Positions 10,684 through 20,182 of a stretch of DNA of 64,000 nucleotides are shown one piece after another. Numbering within the stretch: position 1 is the stretch's first letter; every line of letters starts with the position of its first letter. The DNA comes from Ruegeria discodermiae (lineage in GTDB: Bacteria; Pseudomonadota; Alphaproteobacteria; Rhodobacterales; Rhodobacteraceae): NCBI RefSeq assembly GCF_030758345.1, contig NZ_JAVAMO010000001.1, positions 620,001-684,000 on the forward strand, written 5' to 3'. The notes under the pieces are model-generated. The model saw only the letters and a program-made list of their open reading frames with translations, was not told where the DNA came from and made no database searches. Made by a program: the position numbers and the translations under genes.

Positions 10684-11592
10684 ATGACCCCTGCCCGCCG
10701 TCTGATCCCGTCCCTGTCCGCGTTGCGCGCGCTGGAGGCGCTTGACCGTCTCGGCTCGGCCTCGGCCGTAGCCGAGGAAATGGCCCTGACGCAGAGCGCC
10801 ATCTCGCGCCAGCTTCAGGGTCTGGAAGAGCAATTGGGCGTCACGCTGATCCGGCGCGACAAGAAGCGTCTGTCGCTGACCTCGGCAGCCGCCGACTATG
10901 TGGTCGAGATTCGCGCGGCCCTGAACCAGATTGCGCAGGCGTCGATCCAATTGCAGGTGCAGCCTACGGGCGGCAGCCTGACCCTCGCGATCCTGCCCAC
11001 ATTCGGGATGCGCTGGCTGGTGCCCAGATTGCCCGAATTCACCCATCTGCATCCCGACATAACGATCAACCTGTCGACCCAGCTCAGTCCGTTCAGCTTT
11101 GACGTGGAACCCTTTGATGCGGCGATACATTTCGGTCAACCGGATTGGCGCAGTACCGAGGCGCTTTTGCTGAAGACCGAGCGCGTCGTGCCGGTGGCGG
11201 CCCCCACTCTGATCGCAACACCCCCCGATGACCCGACGGACCTGTTGAAACTGCCGCTGTTGCATATCCAGACCCGGCCCAATGCCTGGCAGGACTGGTT
11301 TGCGCGCGTGGGCGTTGCGGTGTCACCGCCCCTGCCCGGCATGATCTATGATCAGTTCTCGACCATCACACAGGCCGCCCTGCACGGGCTTGGTGTGGCC
11401 CTGATGCCGGAATACCTGGTCGAGCAGGAACTGGCGACCGGGCGGTTGGTTCCGGTTCATGACCATTCGGTCGAAGCCAACGGTGCCTATTATCTGGTCT
11501 GGCCCAAATCCGGCTCCGAGGACCCGGTTTTGCGGCAATTCCGCGACTGGCTGGCGCAGCGCGCCCAGCCCGAGGATGATCTGCCGCGCTAG
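10684..11592 (+). CDS. LysR-type transcriptional regulator (GcvA-like), probable gcdH regulator
   Basis: 302 residues. An N-terminal winged helix-turn-helix (about 10-68, [20 protein letters not shown] as the recognition region) precedes a periplasmic-binding-like effector domain (about 95-295). The GcvA-type opening [12 protein letters not shown] is clear. Divergent placement against gcdH is the classic LysR pattern and suggests it responds to glutarate or glutaryl-CoA; that effector is an inference. It converges with phoB with only 4 bp between the stops. Confidence 0.88.
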   Translation: MTPARRLIPSLSALRALEALDRLGSASAVAEEMALTQSAISRQLQGLEEQLGVTLIRRDKKRLSLTSAAADYVVEIRAALNQIAQASIQLQVQPTGGSLTLAILPTFGMRWLVPRLPEFTHLHPDITINLSTQLSPFSFDVEPFDAAIHFGQPDWRSTEALLLKTERVVPVAAPTLIATPPDDPTDLLKLPLLHIQTRPNAWQDWFARVGVAVSPPLPGMIYDQFSTITQAALHGLGVALMPEYLVEQELATGRLVPVHDHSVEANGAYYLVWPKSGSEDPVLRQFRDWLAQRAQPEDDLPR

Positions 11593-11596
11593 ATTG

Positions 11597-12286
11597 TCAG
11601 CCCAGAGCGTATCCCGCGCCGCGCACCGTGCGGACCGGGTCATCGCCGCCATGCTGGGTCAGAGCTTTGCGCAGACGCCCGATATGCACATCCACCGTCC
11701 GGGTATCCACATAGATGTCGCGGCCCCAGACCCGGTCGAGTAACTGTTCGCGGCTCCAGACCCGGCCTGGCTTTTCCATGAAGGTACTCAATAGACGAAA
11801 CTCGGTCGGGCCCAGCTTCAGCGGCTGTTCTGAGCGGCTGACCTTATGGGTTTCGGCATCCAGCACGATATCTTCGAATTCCAGCCGCAACCCGACGGTC
11901 GAGGGGCGCACGCGGCGCAGCTGGGTGCGCACGCGGGCCATCAGCTCGGCGACGGAATAAGGTTTGACCACATAGTCATCCGCTCCGGTTTCCAAGCCCC
12001 GCACCTTGTCGACCTCCTCGGAGCGGGCCGAGAGCATGATGACCGGGATGCCCCGCGTATCAGGGCGAATCTTGAGCCTGCGGCAGACCTCGATCCCGCT
12101 GAGATTGGGCATCATCCAGTCCAGAACGATGATGTCGGGATTGTCCTCTTCCACCAGCAGCAGCGCGTCTTCGCCATTCTCGGCCTTGACGACACGAAAC
12201 CCTTCGGCCTCCAGATTATAACCCAGCACTTCGCGTTGCGCCGGTTCATCCTCGACCACCAGAACGGTTGGTTGTGCAGCGGCCAT
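11597..12286 (-). CDS. phoB: Phosphate regulon response regulator PhoB
   Basis: 229 residues. The receiver domain (1-~120) has acidic residues E12/D13, phospho-acceptor D56 in IIVLDWMMP, and lysine in VVKPYS. The C-terminal OmpR-type winged helix (about 130-229) has the LGPTEFRLLSTFMEKPGRVWSREQLL and VDVHIGRLRKAL signatures. It is activated by PhoR when phosphate is scarce and binds Pho boxes; one lies before pstS in this window. It is the last gene of pstSCAB-phoU-phoB, 10 bp after phoU. Confidence 0.97.
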   Translation of the reverse strand: MAAAQPTVLVVEDEPAQREVLGYNLEAEGFRVVKAENGEDALLLVEEDNPDIIVLDWMMPNLSGIEVCRRLKIRPDTRGIPVIMLSARSEEVDKVRGLETGADDYVVKPYSVAELMARVRTQLRRVRPSTVGLRLEFEDIVLDAETHKVSRSEQPLKLGPTEFRLLSTFMEKPGRVWSREQLLDRVWGRDIYVDTRTVDVHIGRLRKALTQHGGDDPVRTVRGAGYALG

Positions 12287-12296
12287 TTCCTGATCC

Positions 12297-13004
12297 TTAT
12301 ACTGTCAGCGAGGTTTTGTCTGCTTTGGGGCGTGCCTCGTCAGGCCGCGCGCCAGTAACCAGATAGATCACCTGCTCGGCGATTGAGGTGACGTGATCAC
12401 CCATACGCTCGATGTTCTTGGCGATGAAATGCAAATGCATACAGGACGTTATGCTGCGCGGCTCTTCCGCCATGAAGGTCAGGAACTCGCGGAACAGCGC
12501 ATTGTACATCTGGTCGACCTCACGGTCGCGTTCAATCACATCGGCGGCCAGTTCGGCATCGCGCTGGATATAGGAATCGAGCGCGTCTTTCAGCATCCCC
12601 TCGACCTCGCGCGCCATGCGGCGCAGGGATGCGGCGCTGTCATTGACTGGCGGCACAGTGATCAGCACAGTGTTGCGCTTGGCGATGTTCTTGGCGTAAT
12701 CGCCGATCCGCTCCAGGTTGCCCGCAACTTTCAGCACCGACAACACCAACCGCAGATCGATCGCGGTGGGCGCGCGCAGGGCGATCAGCCGCGCGGCTTC
12801 CTCGTCGATCACCTCTTCCAGCGCGTCGATGGCCTTGTCATCGGCCCGCACTTTCAGCGCCAGTTCCTCATCGCGGGTTTCCAGCGATGCCGCCGAGGCG
12901 CCGATGGCTGCTTCGACCAGGCCGCCCATCTTCATGATATGTGCCTGGATCGACTCAAGCTCACGGTCGAAAGCGGATGCGATATGTTGTTCTGACATGG
13001 TCAT
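12297..13004 (-). CDS. phoU: Phosphate signalling protein PhoU
   Basis: 235 residues forming two PhoU three-helix repeats (about 15-105 and 120-215). The metal-binding-type helices are visible: VLKVAGNLERIGDYAKNIAK in the first and FIAKNIERMGDHVTSIAEQV in the second. PhoU couples the Pst transporter to PhoR and keeps the regulon off when phosphate is plentiful. The start follows an AGGGAA site. It lies between pstB and phoB as expected. Confidence 0.97.
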   Translation of the reverse strand: MTMSEQHIASAFDRELESIQAHIMKMGGLVEAAIGASAASLETRDEELALKVRADDKAIDALEEVIDEEAARLIALRAPTAIDLRLVLSVLKVAGNLERIGDYAKNIAKRNTVLITVPPVNDSAASLRRMAREVEGMLKDALDSYIQRDAELAADVIERDREVDQMYNALFREFLTFMAEEPRSITSCMHLHFIAKNIERMGDHVTSIAEQVIYLVTGARPDEARPKADKTSLTV

Positions 13005-13012
13005 GACTTTCC

Positions 13013-13810
13013 CTAGCCGATGCGCCCGGTGATATAGCTTTCGGTCCGCGGGTCCTGCGGATTGGTGAATATCTGGCCGGTCTCGCCGAACTCGACAAGA
13101 TTGCCCAGATGGAAAAACGCGGTCTTCTGGCTGACCCGCGCGGCCTGCTGCATCGAGTGAGTCACGATGACCACCGAATAGCGCTGGCGCAGCTCGTCAA
13201 TCAGCTCCTCGACTTGGGCGGTCGCGATGGGGTCAAGCGCCGAACAGGGCTCGTCCATCAGCAGAACCTCGGGCTCGGTGGCAACGGCGCGGGCGATGCA
13301 CAGGCGCTGCTGCTGGCCACCCGACAGGCCGGTGCCCGGCGCATCCAGACGGTCCTTGACTTCGTTCCAAATCGCGCCGCGACGCAGGGATTTCTCAACG
13401 ATCTCATCCAGTTCTGCCTTGTTCTTGGCCAGACCGTGAATGCGCGGGCCATAGGCCACATTATCATAGATCGACTTGGGAAACGGATTGGGCTTTTGAA
13501 AAACCATGCCGACCTTGGCGCGCAATTGCACCGGGTCGACCCGCTTGTCATAGATATCCTCACCATCCAGCAGAATGTTGCCCTTGACGCGGCAGACATC
13601 AATCGTGTCGTTCATCCGGTTCAGGCAGCGCAGAAAGGTCGACTTGCCGCAGCCCGACGGGCCGATGAAGGCGGTGACCGTCTTGTCGCCGATGTTTACG
13701 TTCACATCCTTGATGGCGTGGGTGTCGCCATAATGGACTTGTACGTCGCTGGCGGTGATCTTGGCTTGGCCAGTGTCCACAACTCTCTCCACTCGTGCCA
13801 TATCGTTCAT
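13013..13810 (-). CDS. pstB: Phosphate ABC transporter ATP-binding protein PstB
   Basis: About 265 residues with Walker [10 protein letters not shown], the signature [14 protein letters not shown], Walker [13 protein letters not shown] and the switch His in THSMQQA. It energises high-affinity phosphate uptake at the inner face of the membrane. I chose the ATG at 13810 because GGAGGGG lies 7 nt before it; another ATG at 13825 shares its A with the pstA stop (TAATG) but has no such site. Confidence 0.97.
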   Translation of the reverse strand: MNDMARVERVVDTGQAKITASDVQVHYGDTHAIKDVNVNIGDKTVTAFIGPSGCGKSTFLRCLNRMNDTIDVCRVKGNILLDGEDIYDKRVDPVQLRAKVGMVFQKPNPFPKSIYDNVAYGPRIHGLAKNKAELDEIVEKSLRRGAIWNEVKDRLDAPGTGLSGGQQQRLCIARAVATEPEVLLMDEPCSALDPIATAQVEELIDELRQRYSVVIVTHSMQQAARVSQKTAFFHLGNLVEFGETGQIFTNPQDPRTESYITGRIG

Positions 13811-13824
13811 ATCGTGCCCCTCCA

Positions 13825-15171
13825 TTACCAGCGGCGCTCAAAGCGGCGACGCAGGATTACGGCCACAGTGTTCATTGTTACAAGAAAGATCAGCAGGATG
13901 ATAATGCCACCCCAGGCGCGTTCATAAAACGCCGGGTCGGCCCGTTTGGCCCATTCATAGATCTGGGCAGGCATGGCCGAGTTCGGTGACAGCAGCCCGC
14001 TTGCGACGCTGTCCGGCGCGTTCGAGGCGATAAAGCCCACCATGCCGATCAGCAAAAGCGGTGCGGTTTCCCCCAGCGCCTGCGCCAGCCCGATGATGGT
14101 ACCGGTCAGGATGCCCGGCGCAGCCAGCGGCAGCACGTGGTGGAACACCGACTGCATCTTCGAAGCCCCGACCCCAAGAGCGGCATCGCGGATGCTGGGC
14201 GGCACAGCCTTCAGCGAGGCGCGCGTCGAGATGATGATGGTCGGCAGTGTCATCAGCGTCAGCACCAGGCCACCCACCAGCGGGGCTGACATCGGCAGGT
14301 GCATGTAGTTGATGAAGACCGCTAGGCCCAGAATACCGAACACGATGGAGGGCACCGCCGCCAGGTTCGAGATATTGACCTCGATGATATCGGTGATCCA
14401 GTTCTTCGGTGCAAACTCCTCCAGATAGATCGAGGCGGCCACGCCGATGGGCAGCGCCAGGGCCAGAACCACCAGCATCATGAAGAGCGAGCCGATCATC
14501 GACACCCCGATCCCCGCAGCCTCAGGCCGCTGGTCGGAGGCATCCGCACCAAAAATGAAATCCAGGTTGAAGGATTTGACGATCACGCCATCCGCCACCA
14601 GTTGATCCACGAAATCCAGTTGCGCCGGTGAGATCGACTTGTCATTGGCGATGCTCTCGCGGCTGACCCGGCCTTTCATGTAGCCATCAACGCGCGAATT
14701 GGCGAGGAAGCGGAATTGAACCGTTTCTCCGATCTTGTCGGGGTTGGCGATCACATAGTCACGCAGCTGCGCCGCTGCACTTTTGGACAGGATGGCAGCC
14801 TGATCCTTGGCCGACAGATCGGTCTGGATGCCCAGCTTCTCGACCTCGCTGCTGATCGCGTCCTTGATCAGCGGTGCGTATCCGAAGGTCGAGACCTTCT
14901 TGATCTCATCAAGGTTGCGGTTGCCGTTCTTGTCCAGCTTGTCCTCGGCCAGCGTTACGTCCAGCGTGACGAAGGTCTGCGTGAATGCCCCGGTGCCACG
15001 GCTGACAATGTTGTAGACCAGCGTGATCAGCATCAGTAGGCCAACCGCAATCGCAAGAATGCCGTAGAGCTTGAACCGGCTTTCCGCCCGGTTGCGCTTT
15101 GCGGTGCGCGCGTCTTTGGACAATAGCGAGCTTGCGTGTTTGGGCGCGCCGCTTTGACTGATATCGGTCAT
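13825..15171 (-). CDS. pstA: Phosphate ABC transporter permease PstA, long form
   Basis: 448 residues against about 280-300 for E. coli PstA. After the first membrane segment (about 35-57) there is a ~150-residue, largely periplasmic stretch with features of the DUF3333 domain known from alphaproteobacterial PstA. The usual five-helix permease domain follows (about 220-440). The EAA loop is around [22 protein letters not shown]. The start overlaps the pstC stop as ATGA. The function of the extra domain is not known. Confidence 0.95.
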   Translation of the reverse strand: MTDISQSGAPKHASSLLSKDARTAKRNRAESRFKLYGILAIAVGLLMLITLVYNIVSRGTGAFTQTFVTLDVTLAEDKLDKNGNRNLDEIKKVSTFGYAPLIKDAISSEVEKLGIQTDLSAKDQAAILSKSAAAQLRDYVIANPDKIGETVQFRFLANSRVDGYMKGRVSRESIANDKSISPAQLDFVDQLVADGVIVKSFNLDFIFGADASDQRPEAAGIGVSMIGSLFMMLVVLALALPIGVAASIYLEEFAPKNWITDIIEVNISNLAAVPSIVFGILGLAVFINYMHLPMSAPLVGGLVLTLMTLPTIIISTRASLKAVPPSIRDAALGVGASKMQSVFHHVLPLAAPGILTGTIIGLAQALGETAPLLLIGMVGFIASNAPDSVASGLLSPNSAMPAQIYEWAKRADPAFYERAWGGIIILLIFLVTMNTVAVILRRRFERRW

Positions 15172-16640
15172 TCGTACTGCTCCCGGTATTTGCGCACGAT
15201 GTAAAGCGCCAGAATGTTGAGCCCCAGCGTCAGAACGAACAGGGTCAGCCCCAGCGCAAAGGCCACCAACGTCTCGGGGCTGGCAAAGTCGGTATCCCCG
15301 GTCAACTGGCTGACGATCCGTGTGGTGATCGTCGTCATCGATTCCAGCGGATTGAGCGCGAATTTCGCAATCGCACCCGCGCCCATCACAACGATCATGG
15401 TCTCACCGATGGCGCGCGACGCGGCCAGCAGCACCGCGCCGACGATCCCCGGCAGGGCCGCGGGCAAAACGACCTGCCGCACGGTTTCGGATTTGGTTGC
15501 CCCGAGGCCCAGAGAGCCGTCGCGCATCGACTGCGGTACCGCGTTGATGATGTCGTCTGACAGCGAGGACACGAAGGGGATCAACATGATGCCCATCACC
15601 ACGCCCGCCGTCAGGACCGAGGTTGCCCCGGCCATCCATTCGACGCCCAGAAACCCGCCTTTGCCAAAGAAATCGACCAGCATCGGACCAACGGTCAGCA
15701 GCGCAAACAGGCCGTAAACGATGGTGGGGATACCGGCGAGGATTTCCAGCAGCGGCTTTGCGAAACTGCGGGTCGCTTTGTTGGCATATTCGGCCAGATA
15801 AATCGCCGCAAACAAACCGATCGGCACCGCGACCAGCAGCGCGACGAACGAGATATAAAGGGTGCCCCACAAGAGCGGCAGGATCGACAGTTCTGAATCG
15901 CCCCGGAAGTTCGGCGCCCAGGTGCCACCGAAGAAGAAATCCTTCCACGAATGCAGGCCGAAGAAATTCATCGTCTCGAACAGCATCGAAAAGACGATGC
16001 CAACCGTGGTCAGGATCGCCAGCGACGCCGCCAGGATCAGCAGGACCAGAATGCCGCGCTCGACCACGTTGCGGGCGCGGAAATCCTTGTGGGTGCGCGC
16101 ATAGGCAATCGCCAGACCGGCCACTGCCAGCAGCGCGACGATCAATGTCATCGCATGTGTGCCGGTTGTGGTCATCTGCCGGTAGCGCTGCGCGGCATCT
16201 AACACTTCGGCTTCAACCTCGGCCCCAAGTGCGACGCCGACCTCACCGAGCCGTGCGCGGATATCACCGGCTTCGGCTTTGAGAGATTGCGACTCCGCCA
16301 GTGTCATCGCGCCCTGCTCGACGGCAAAATCCAGACCGCTGGCAACCCGGCGCACATCAGACATGACCAGACCGCGGGTCGAATCCTCAGGGATCGCCTC
16401 GTCCGGGATCAGCCCCGAAACCGAGTTTTCGACGATCATCGGCTGCGCGAGCAACCAGATGAGCAGAACGCCCAGGGCCGGGATCAACGCCGCAAAAGCA
16501 ACGTTCAGACCGTAGTAGTTGGGAAGCGAGTGCAGCGCCCGCACGTCGCCACCGGCAGATTGCAGGGCGCGTTTGCGGCCCAGCACATACCCGATAGCGG
16601 CGAGAACAAGCACCGAAACGACCAGCCAAAGTGTCGGCAT
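15168..16640 (-). CDS. pstC: Phosphate ABC transporter permease PstC, long form
   Basis: About 490 residues, much longer than the ~320 of E. coli PstC. An N-terminal helix (MPTLWLVVSVLVLAAIGYVL), a second helix, and about 100 residues of periplasmic helical sequence precede the standard permease core (about 220-480). The EAA loop contains MRDGSLGLGATKSETVRQVV. I chose the ATG at 16640; the further upstream TTG would extend it by 16 non-hydrophobic residues. The extra N-terminal part parallels that of PstA, so both may form a joint periplasmic structure (inference). Confidence 0.94.
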   Translation of the reverse strand: MPTLWLVVSVLVLAAIGYVLGRKRALQSAGGDVRALHSLPNYYGLNVAFAALIPALGVLLIWLLAQPMIVENSVSGLIPDEAIPEDSTRGLVMSDVRRVASGLDFAVEQGAMTLAESQSLKAEAGDIRARLGEVGVALGAEVEAEVLDAAQRYRQMTTTGTHAMTLIVALLAVAGLAIAYARTHKDFRARNVVERGILVLLILAASLAILTTVGIVFSMLFETMNFFGLHSWKDFFFGGTWAPNFRGDSELSILPLLWGTLYISFVALLVAVPIGLFAAIYLAEYANKATRSFAKPLLEILAGIPTIVYGLFALLTVGPMLVDFFGKGGFLGVEWMAGATSVLTAGVVMGIMLIPFVSSLSDDIINAVPQSMRDGSLGLGATKSETVRQVVLPAALPGIVGAVLLAASRAIGETMIVVMGAGAIAKFALNPLESMTTITTRIVSQLTGDTDFASPETLVAFALGLTLFVLTLGLNILALYIVRKYREQYE

Positions 16641-16674
16641 CGGTTCACAATCCGTTGTCGAAGGAAGGGGAAAT

Positions 16675-16699
16675 GCCGGGGCGATCAACCCGCCCCGGC
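16675..16699 (-). promoter_or_regulatory. Stem-loop between pstS and pstC
   Basis: GCCGGGGC (16675-16682) and GCCCCGGC (16692-16699) form a perfect 8-bp stem with a 9-nt loop in the 80-bp gap after pstS. It has no uridine tract, so it more probably protects the pstS message or attenuates read-through than fully terminates. Confidence 0.6.
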
Positions 16700-16720
16700 C
16701 AAGTCATTTGGGCGTTCCGA

Positions 16721-17761
16721 TTAGGAATTGCCGCCCAGAACCGCCTCATCCGCGACGGCGCCCTGGGTGTCGCTCAGCTCGGGGTCCGACACCAGGCCAT
16801 ATTCGGCCAGCGGGCCGTCGGGGCCTGCGATCTCATCCGCGACAAAGAACTCGGCATATTCTTTAAGGCCGGGGATCACGCCGATATGTGCTTTCTTGAC
16901 GTAGAAGAACAGCGGGCGCGAGACCGGGTATTCGCCGGTTGCAATCGACTCGGTCGAAGGAACGATGCCCGACATGGTCGCAACCTGCAGCTTGTCGGTG
17001 TTATTCTCGTAGAAGGCCAGACCAAAGACGCCGATGCCGTCCTTGTTGCTTTCGATACGCGCCAGCGTCTCGGTGTAGTCGCCGTCGATATCGACCGATT
17101 TGCCATCGGTGCGCAGACCAATACAGGCTTTCTCGGCGGCTTTCTTGTCGTCGCCATTTGCGGCTTTCAGCGCGTCGAAGGCACCGGTGTGCTCGCAGCC
17201 CGCCAGGATCACCTTGTCTTCGAACACTTCGCGGGTGCCGTGCTTGGTGCCCGGGATGAAGGCCTGGATGTCGACGGCCGGGAAGTTCGGGTTCACGTCG
17301 GCCCAGGTCACGTTCGGATTGTCGACCAGTTCACCATCAACCAGCACCTTGTCTGACAGCGCCAGGAACCAGTCATCTGGCGTGAACTCGTAGGAGTTGC
17401 CGGCGATGTCGCTGGCAAAGACGATGCCGTCATAGCCGATGCGCACTTCGATGATGTCGGTCACGCCTGCTTCGGCGCATTTGGCGATCTCGGAGTCCTT
17501 GATCTTGCGCGAGGCGTTGGCCACGTCGATGGTGTTTTCGCCCACACCTTCGCAGAACCGCTTCAGACCCGCCGACGAGCCACCCGATTCCACGACCGGT
17601 GTCGGGAAGTCGAAGTTTTCGCCAAAGGCTTCGGCAACGATCGAGGCGTAGGGCAGAACAGTCGACGAACCGGCAACCTGAACCTGATCACGCGCGGCAG
17701 CAGCAGTTGCCGAAACAGCAGCGATGGCCAGTGCAGAGGCGGAAAGTTTCACAAAGGACAT
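16721..17761 (-). CDS. pstS: Phosphate ABC transporter substrate-binding protein PstS
   Basis: 346 residues with a signal peptide (about 1-23, ending ATAAAA). The mature protein starts RDQVQVAGSSTVLPY, and the phosphate-contact loops are GSSTVLPY and ESGGSSAG. It is the periplasmic receptor for high-affinity phosphate uptake. No lipobox, so it is soluble. It leads the pstSCAB-phoU-phoB unit behind a triple Pho half-site, with a stem-loop after its stop. Confidence 0.95.
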   Translation of the reverse strand: MSFVKLSASALAIAAVSATAAAARDQVQVAGSSTVLPYASIVAEAFGENFDFPTPVVESGGSSAGLKRFCEGVGENTIDVANASRKIKDSEIAKCAEAGVTDIIEVRIGYDGIVFASDIAGNSYEFTPDDWFLALSDKVLVDGELVDNPNVTWADVNPNFPAVDIQAFIPGTKHGTREVFEDKVILAGCEHTGAFDALKAANGDDKKAAEKACIGLRTDGKSVDIDGDYTETLARIESNKDGIGVFGLAFYENNTDKLQVATMSGIVPSTESIATGEYPVSRPLFFYVKKAHIGVIPGLKEYAEFFVADEIAGPDGPLAEYGLVSDPELSDTQGAVADEAVLGGNS

Positions 17762-17845
17762 TCAAGTCTCCTTGGTAAAGAATGTGCAGCGATCACCCCC
17801 ATGATGATCTCGTCGCGGTAGCTAGCCGCGCTGCGTTTGCCTTTT

Positions 17846-17874
17846 GTGACAGGTTTGTAACAGGAGTATGACAA
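17846..17874 (-). promoter_or_regulatory. Pho box (three direct half-sites) upstream of pstS
   Basis: Read on the minus strand: TTGTCAT, 4 nt, CTGTTAC, 4 nt, CTGTCAC. These are 7-bp half-sites at an exact 11-bp spacing, the known PhoB arrangement (consensus CTGTCAT). The site lies 85-113 bp before the pstS ATG. Confidence 0.88.
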
Positions 17875-17889
17875 TCGGGGTTTTGTGGG

Positions 17890-17925
17890 AAATAAGTTAA
17901 AATGCCTTCATTCCAATAAGGCATT
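17890..17925 (-). terminator. Terminator after phoR
   Basis: On the minus strand AATGCCTT and AAGGCATT form an 8-bp stem with a 9-nt loop (17901-17925), followed by TTAACTTATTT. It lies 17 bp after the phoR stop and separates phoR from the pstS promoter. Confidence 0.78.
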
Positions 17926-17942
17926 GATTTTGAACGGATACC

Positions 17943-18998
17943 TTAGATCTCCGTTACATTCCCTTGCGGCAGGATAACTGTAAACTTGGTTCCTTGCCCC
18001 AATTCGCTTTCGATCCGCAGGCGGCCGCGATGGCGATTGATGATATGTTTGACGATGGCAAGCCCCAGCCCGGTTCCGCCAAGCTCGCGCGAGCGGTGGC
18101 TGTCGGCGCGATAGAAGCGCTCGGTCAGGCGCGGCAGATGGATCGGGTCGATGCCCGGCCCCTTGTCCGCCACCAGAATGCGTGCCGATGGCGCGCGCAG
18201 GGTTGGATCGCGCTCCTTCGAGGTCAGCGAGATGTCGACAACGCCGCCACTGCCGCCATATTTGATCGCGTTCTCGATCAGGTTGGTGAAGACCTGACGC
18301 AGCTGATCGGGATCGCCCGCGATCAGAACCGGATTGTCGGGCGTGGTCAGATTCATCACAACGCCCGCTTCTTCGGACAGCGGCTTGATCGAGTTCAGCG
18401 TCGATTTCAGCAGCGCGCTCAGGTCCACCTCTTCGCTAGGGCGCACCCGTTCCTGGCTTTCGACCCGGTTCAGCGACAGCAGGTCACCAACCAGACGGTT
18501 CATCCGGCTGGCCTCTCCCTCCATAATCTGCAGAAACCGCTCGCGCGCGACACCGTCGTCGCGGGCTGGGCCGCGCAGGGTTTCGATGAAGCCCATCAGC
18601 GCGGTCAGCGGAGTGCGCAATTCGTGGCTGACATTGGCGACAAAATCGCGCCGCATCTGCCCCGCTTTTTCCATCGGGGTCACGTCGGTGAAACACAGCA
18701 GCGCGCCCAGATCGGGAATGTAGCGGCAAGAGACATCGAAGGTGGTGTCCTGCCCACCGGCATTGGAGAGCAGCCGCGTGCGCGTCGCCTCGCGGCGTTG
18801 CAGGCAACGCTCCAGCGCGTCGATCACCGGGGGTTGACGCAGGATGGTGGCGAAATGCCTGCCGACGATCTGGCGCCCCAGCAGCGCCTGCGCCTCGGCA
18901 TTTGCGCCGATGATCCGCTCGGCAGGGTCGACGATCAGCGCCACCAGCGGAATTCCGGCCAAAAGCCCTCGTATGGTTTCCTCGGGCAGCGGAGTCAT
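17943..18998 (-). CDS. phoR: Phosphate regulon sensor kinase PhoR, apparently soluble
   Basis: 351 residues: a PAS domain (about 8-105), then the HisKA domain with FVANVSHELRTPL (H125), then the ATPase domain with NLIENAIKYGG (N box), DKGPGIDP (G1) and GGTGLGLAIVKHI (G2). The distance from PAS to H box is as in PhoR. No transmembrane helix is present at the N terminus, unlike E. coli PhoR. The start is fixed by an ATGA overlap with the preceding PLP-enzyme gene, so a missed N-terminal anchor is unlikely. Identity as PhoR rests on domain order and the adjacent pst genes. Confidence 0.88.
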   Translation of the reverse strand: MTPLPEETIRGLLAGIPLVALIVDPAERIIGANAEAQALLGRQIVGRHFATILRQPPVIDALERCLQRREATRTRLLSNAGGQDTTFDVSCRYIPDLGALLCFTDVTPMEKAGQMRRDFVANVSHELRTPLTALMGFIETLRGPARDDGVARERFLQIMEGEASRMNRLVGDLLSLNRVESQERVRPSEEVDLSALLKSTLNSIKPLSEEAGVVMNLTTPDNPVLIAGDPDQLRQVFTNLIENAIKYGGSGGVVDISLTSKERDPTLRAPSARILVADKGPGIDPIHLPRLTERFYRADSHRSRELGGTGLGLAIVKHIINRHRGRLRIESELGQGTKFTVILPQGNVTEI

Positions 18999-20182
18999 GA
19001 TCCGGTGGCCTCAGCAATGGCCTGCGAGAAGATATCCTTCAGCAGGTCCGGGTCTTCCAGACCGACGGAGACCCGAAAGAACCCCTCGGTCAAACCACGC
19101 GCCGCGCGCTCTTCCACGCTGAGGGCGCGGTGAGAGGAGGAGGCGGGGTGTGACAGGGTGGTGCCGACATCGCCCAGCGTTGGCGCAAAACTCAAACCAT
19201 CCGCTGCGCGGGTGAAAGCATTGGCGGCAGCGCGGCCGCCGTCCAGCTCAAAGCTGACCATGTTACAGCCCTGCCCGTTCAGCAATGTCATGGCGCGGGC
19301 ATGATCGGGATGATCAGGGCGTGTTGGGTAGAGCACGCGTTTGACGCCCGGCAGCGTCGCAAGATGATCGGCGAGTGACGCCGCGCTGCCCTGCGCCCGG
19401 TCAAAGCGCAGATCAAAAGACAGCATGCCGCGTTCGGCCAGCCAGCAATCAAACGGGCTGGGGGTCAGTCCGGTGGTGACCGAGAACACGCGCATGCGGT
19501 CGCTCAGCTCCGGATCGCGCGCCACCGCATAGCCCAGCATCACGTCGGAATGCCCGGCCAGCAGCTTGGTGATCGAATGCAGCACGATATCAGCGCCATG
19601 ATCCAGCGGCCGGAACGCACGCGGCGTGGTAAAGGTGTTGTCCACCATCAGCAGGATGCCGCGTTCCTGGCACAACGCCGCCAGCCCTTGAATATCGGCC
19701 ACGTTCAGCGCCGGGTTCGAGACGACCTCGACCAGGATCATTCGCGTCTCGGGCCGGATCGCAGCGCGCATCGCGTCGATATCGCCCGAGTCCGCCAGTG
19801 TCGTCGCAATGCCCAGACGTGGCAGGTCTTCCTTCATCAGACGCAGCGATCGCCCATAAAGCTGACTGCCGCCAATCACATGATCGCCTGTCGAGAGCAA
19901 CCCCATGAGCGCCGCTGTCACAGCCCCCATGCCGGACCCGGTCACAATACCGCCCGAGGCCCCCTCCATCGCATCCAGCCGCTTGGCCACCACATCGGCA
20001 TTGGGATGCCCCTCGCGCGAGTAGGTATAGCCCTGCACGCGGCCCTCATATTGGTCGTCCAGCGCATCGGGCGTGTCCGAGGCATAGACCACCGATGGGC
20101 TTAGCGGCGTGGCGACAGGCCGACTGGCGCTTTCTGGCAGCGGATCGGGCCGGATGATCGAGCCCTTTTCGTTTCGGCTCAT
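18995..20182 (-). CDS. Cys/Met-metabolism PLP-dependent enzyme (gamma-lyase/synthase family)
   Basis: 395 residues of the cystathionine gamma-synthase/gamma-lyase fold. PLP-forming K206 lies in LHSITKLLAGHSDVMLG. YTYSREGHPN contains the active-site tyrosine region, and VDNTFTTP the PLP-ring aspartate. The C-terminal SHPASSSHRALS is typical. Family members include cystathionine gamma-lyase, methionine gamma-lyase and O-acetylhomoserine sulfhydrylase, and I cannot choose between them from sequence. It overlaps the gamma-carbonic-anhydrase gene and phoR by 4 bp each. Confidence 0.88.
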   Translation of the reverse strand: MSRNEKGSIIRPDPLPESASRPVATPLSPSVVYASDTPDALDDQYEGRVQGYTYSREGHPNADVVAKRLDAMEGASGGIVTGSGMGAVTAALMGLLSTGDHVIGGSQLYGRSLRLMKEDLPRLGIATTLADSGDIDAMRAAIRPETRMILVEVVSNPALNVADIQGLAALCQERGILLMVDNTFTTPRAFRPLDHGADIVLHSITKLLAGHSDVMLGYAVARDPELSDRMRVFSVTTGLTPSPFDCWLAERGMLSFDLRFDRAQGSAASLADHLATLPGVKRVLYPTRPDHPDHARAMTLLNGQGCNMVSFELDGGRAAANAFTRAADGLSFAPTLGDVGTTLSHPASSSHRALSVEERAARGLTEGFFRVSVGLEDPDLLKDIFSQAIAEATGS

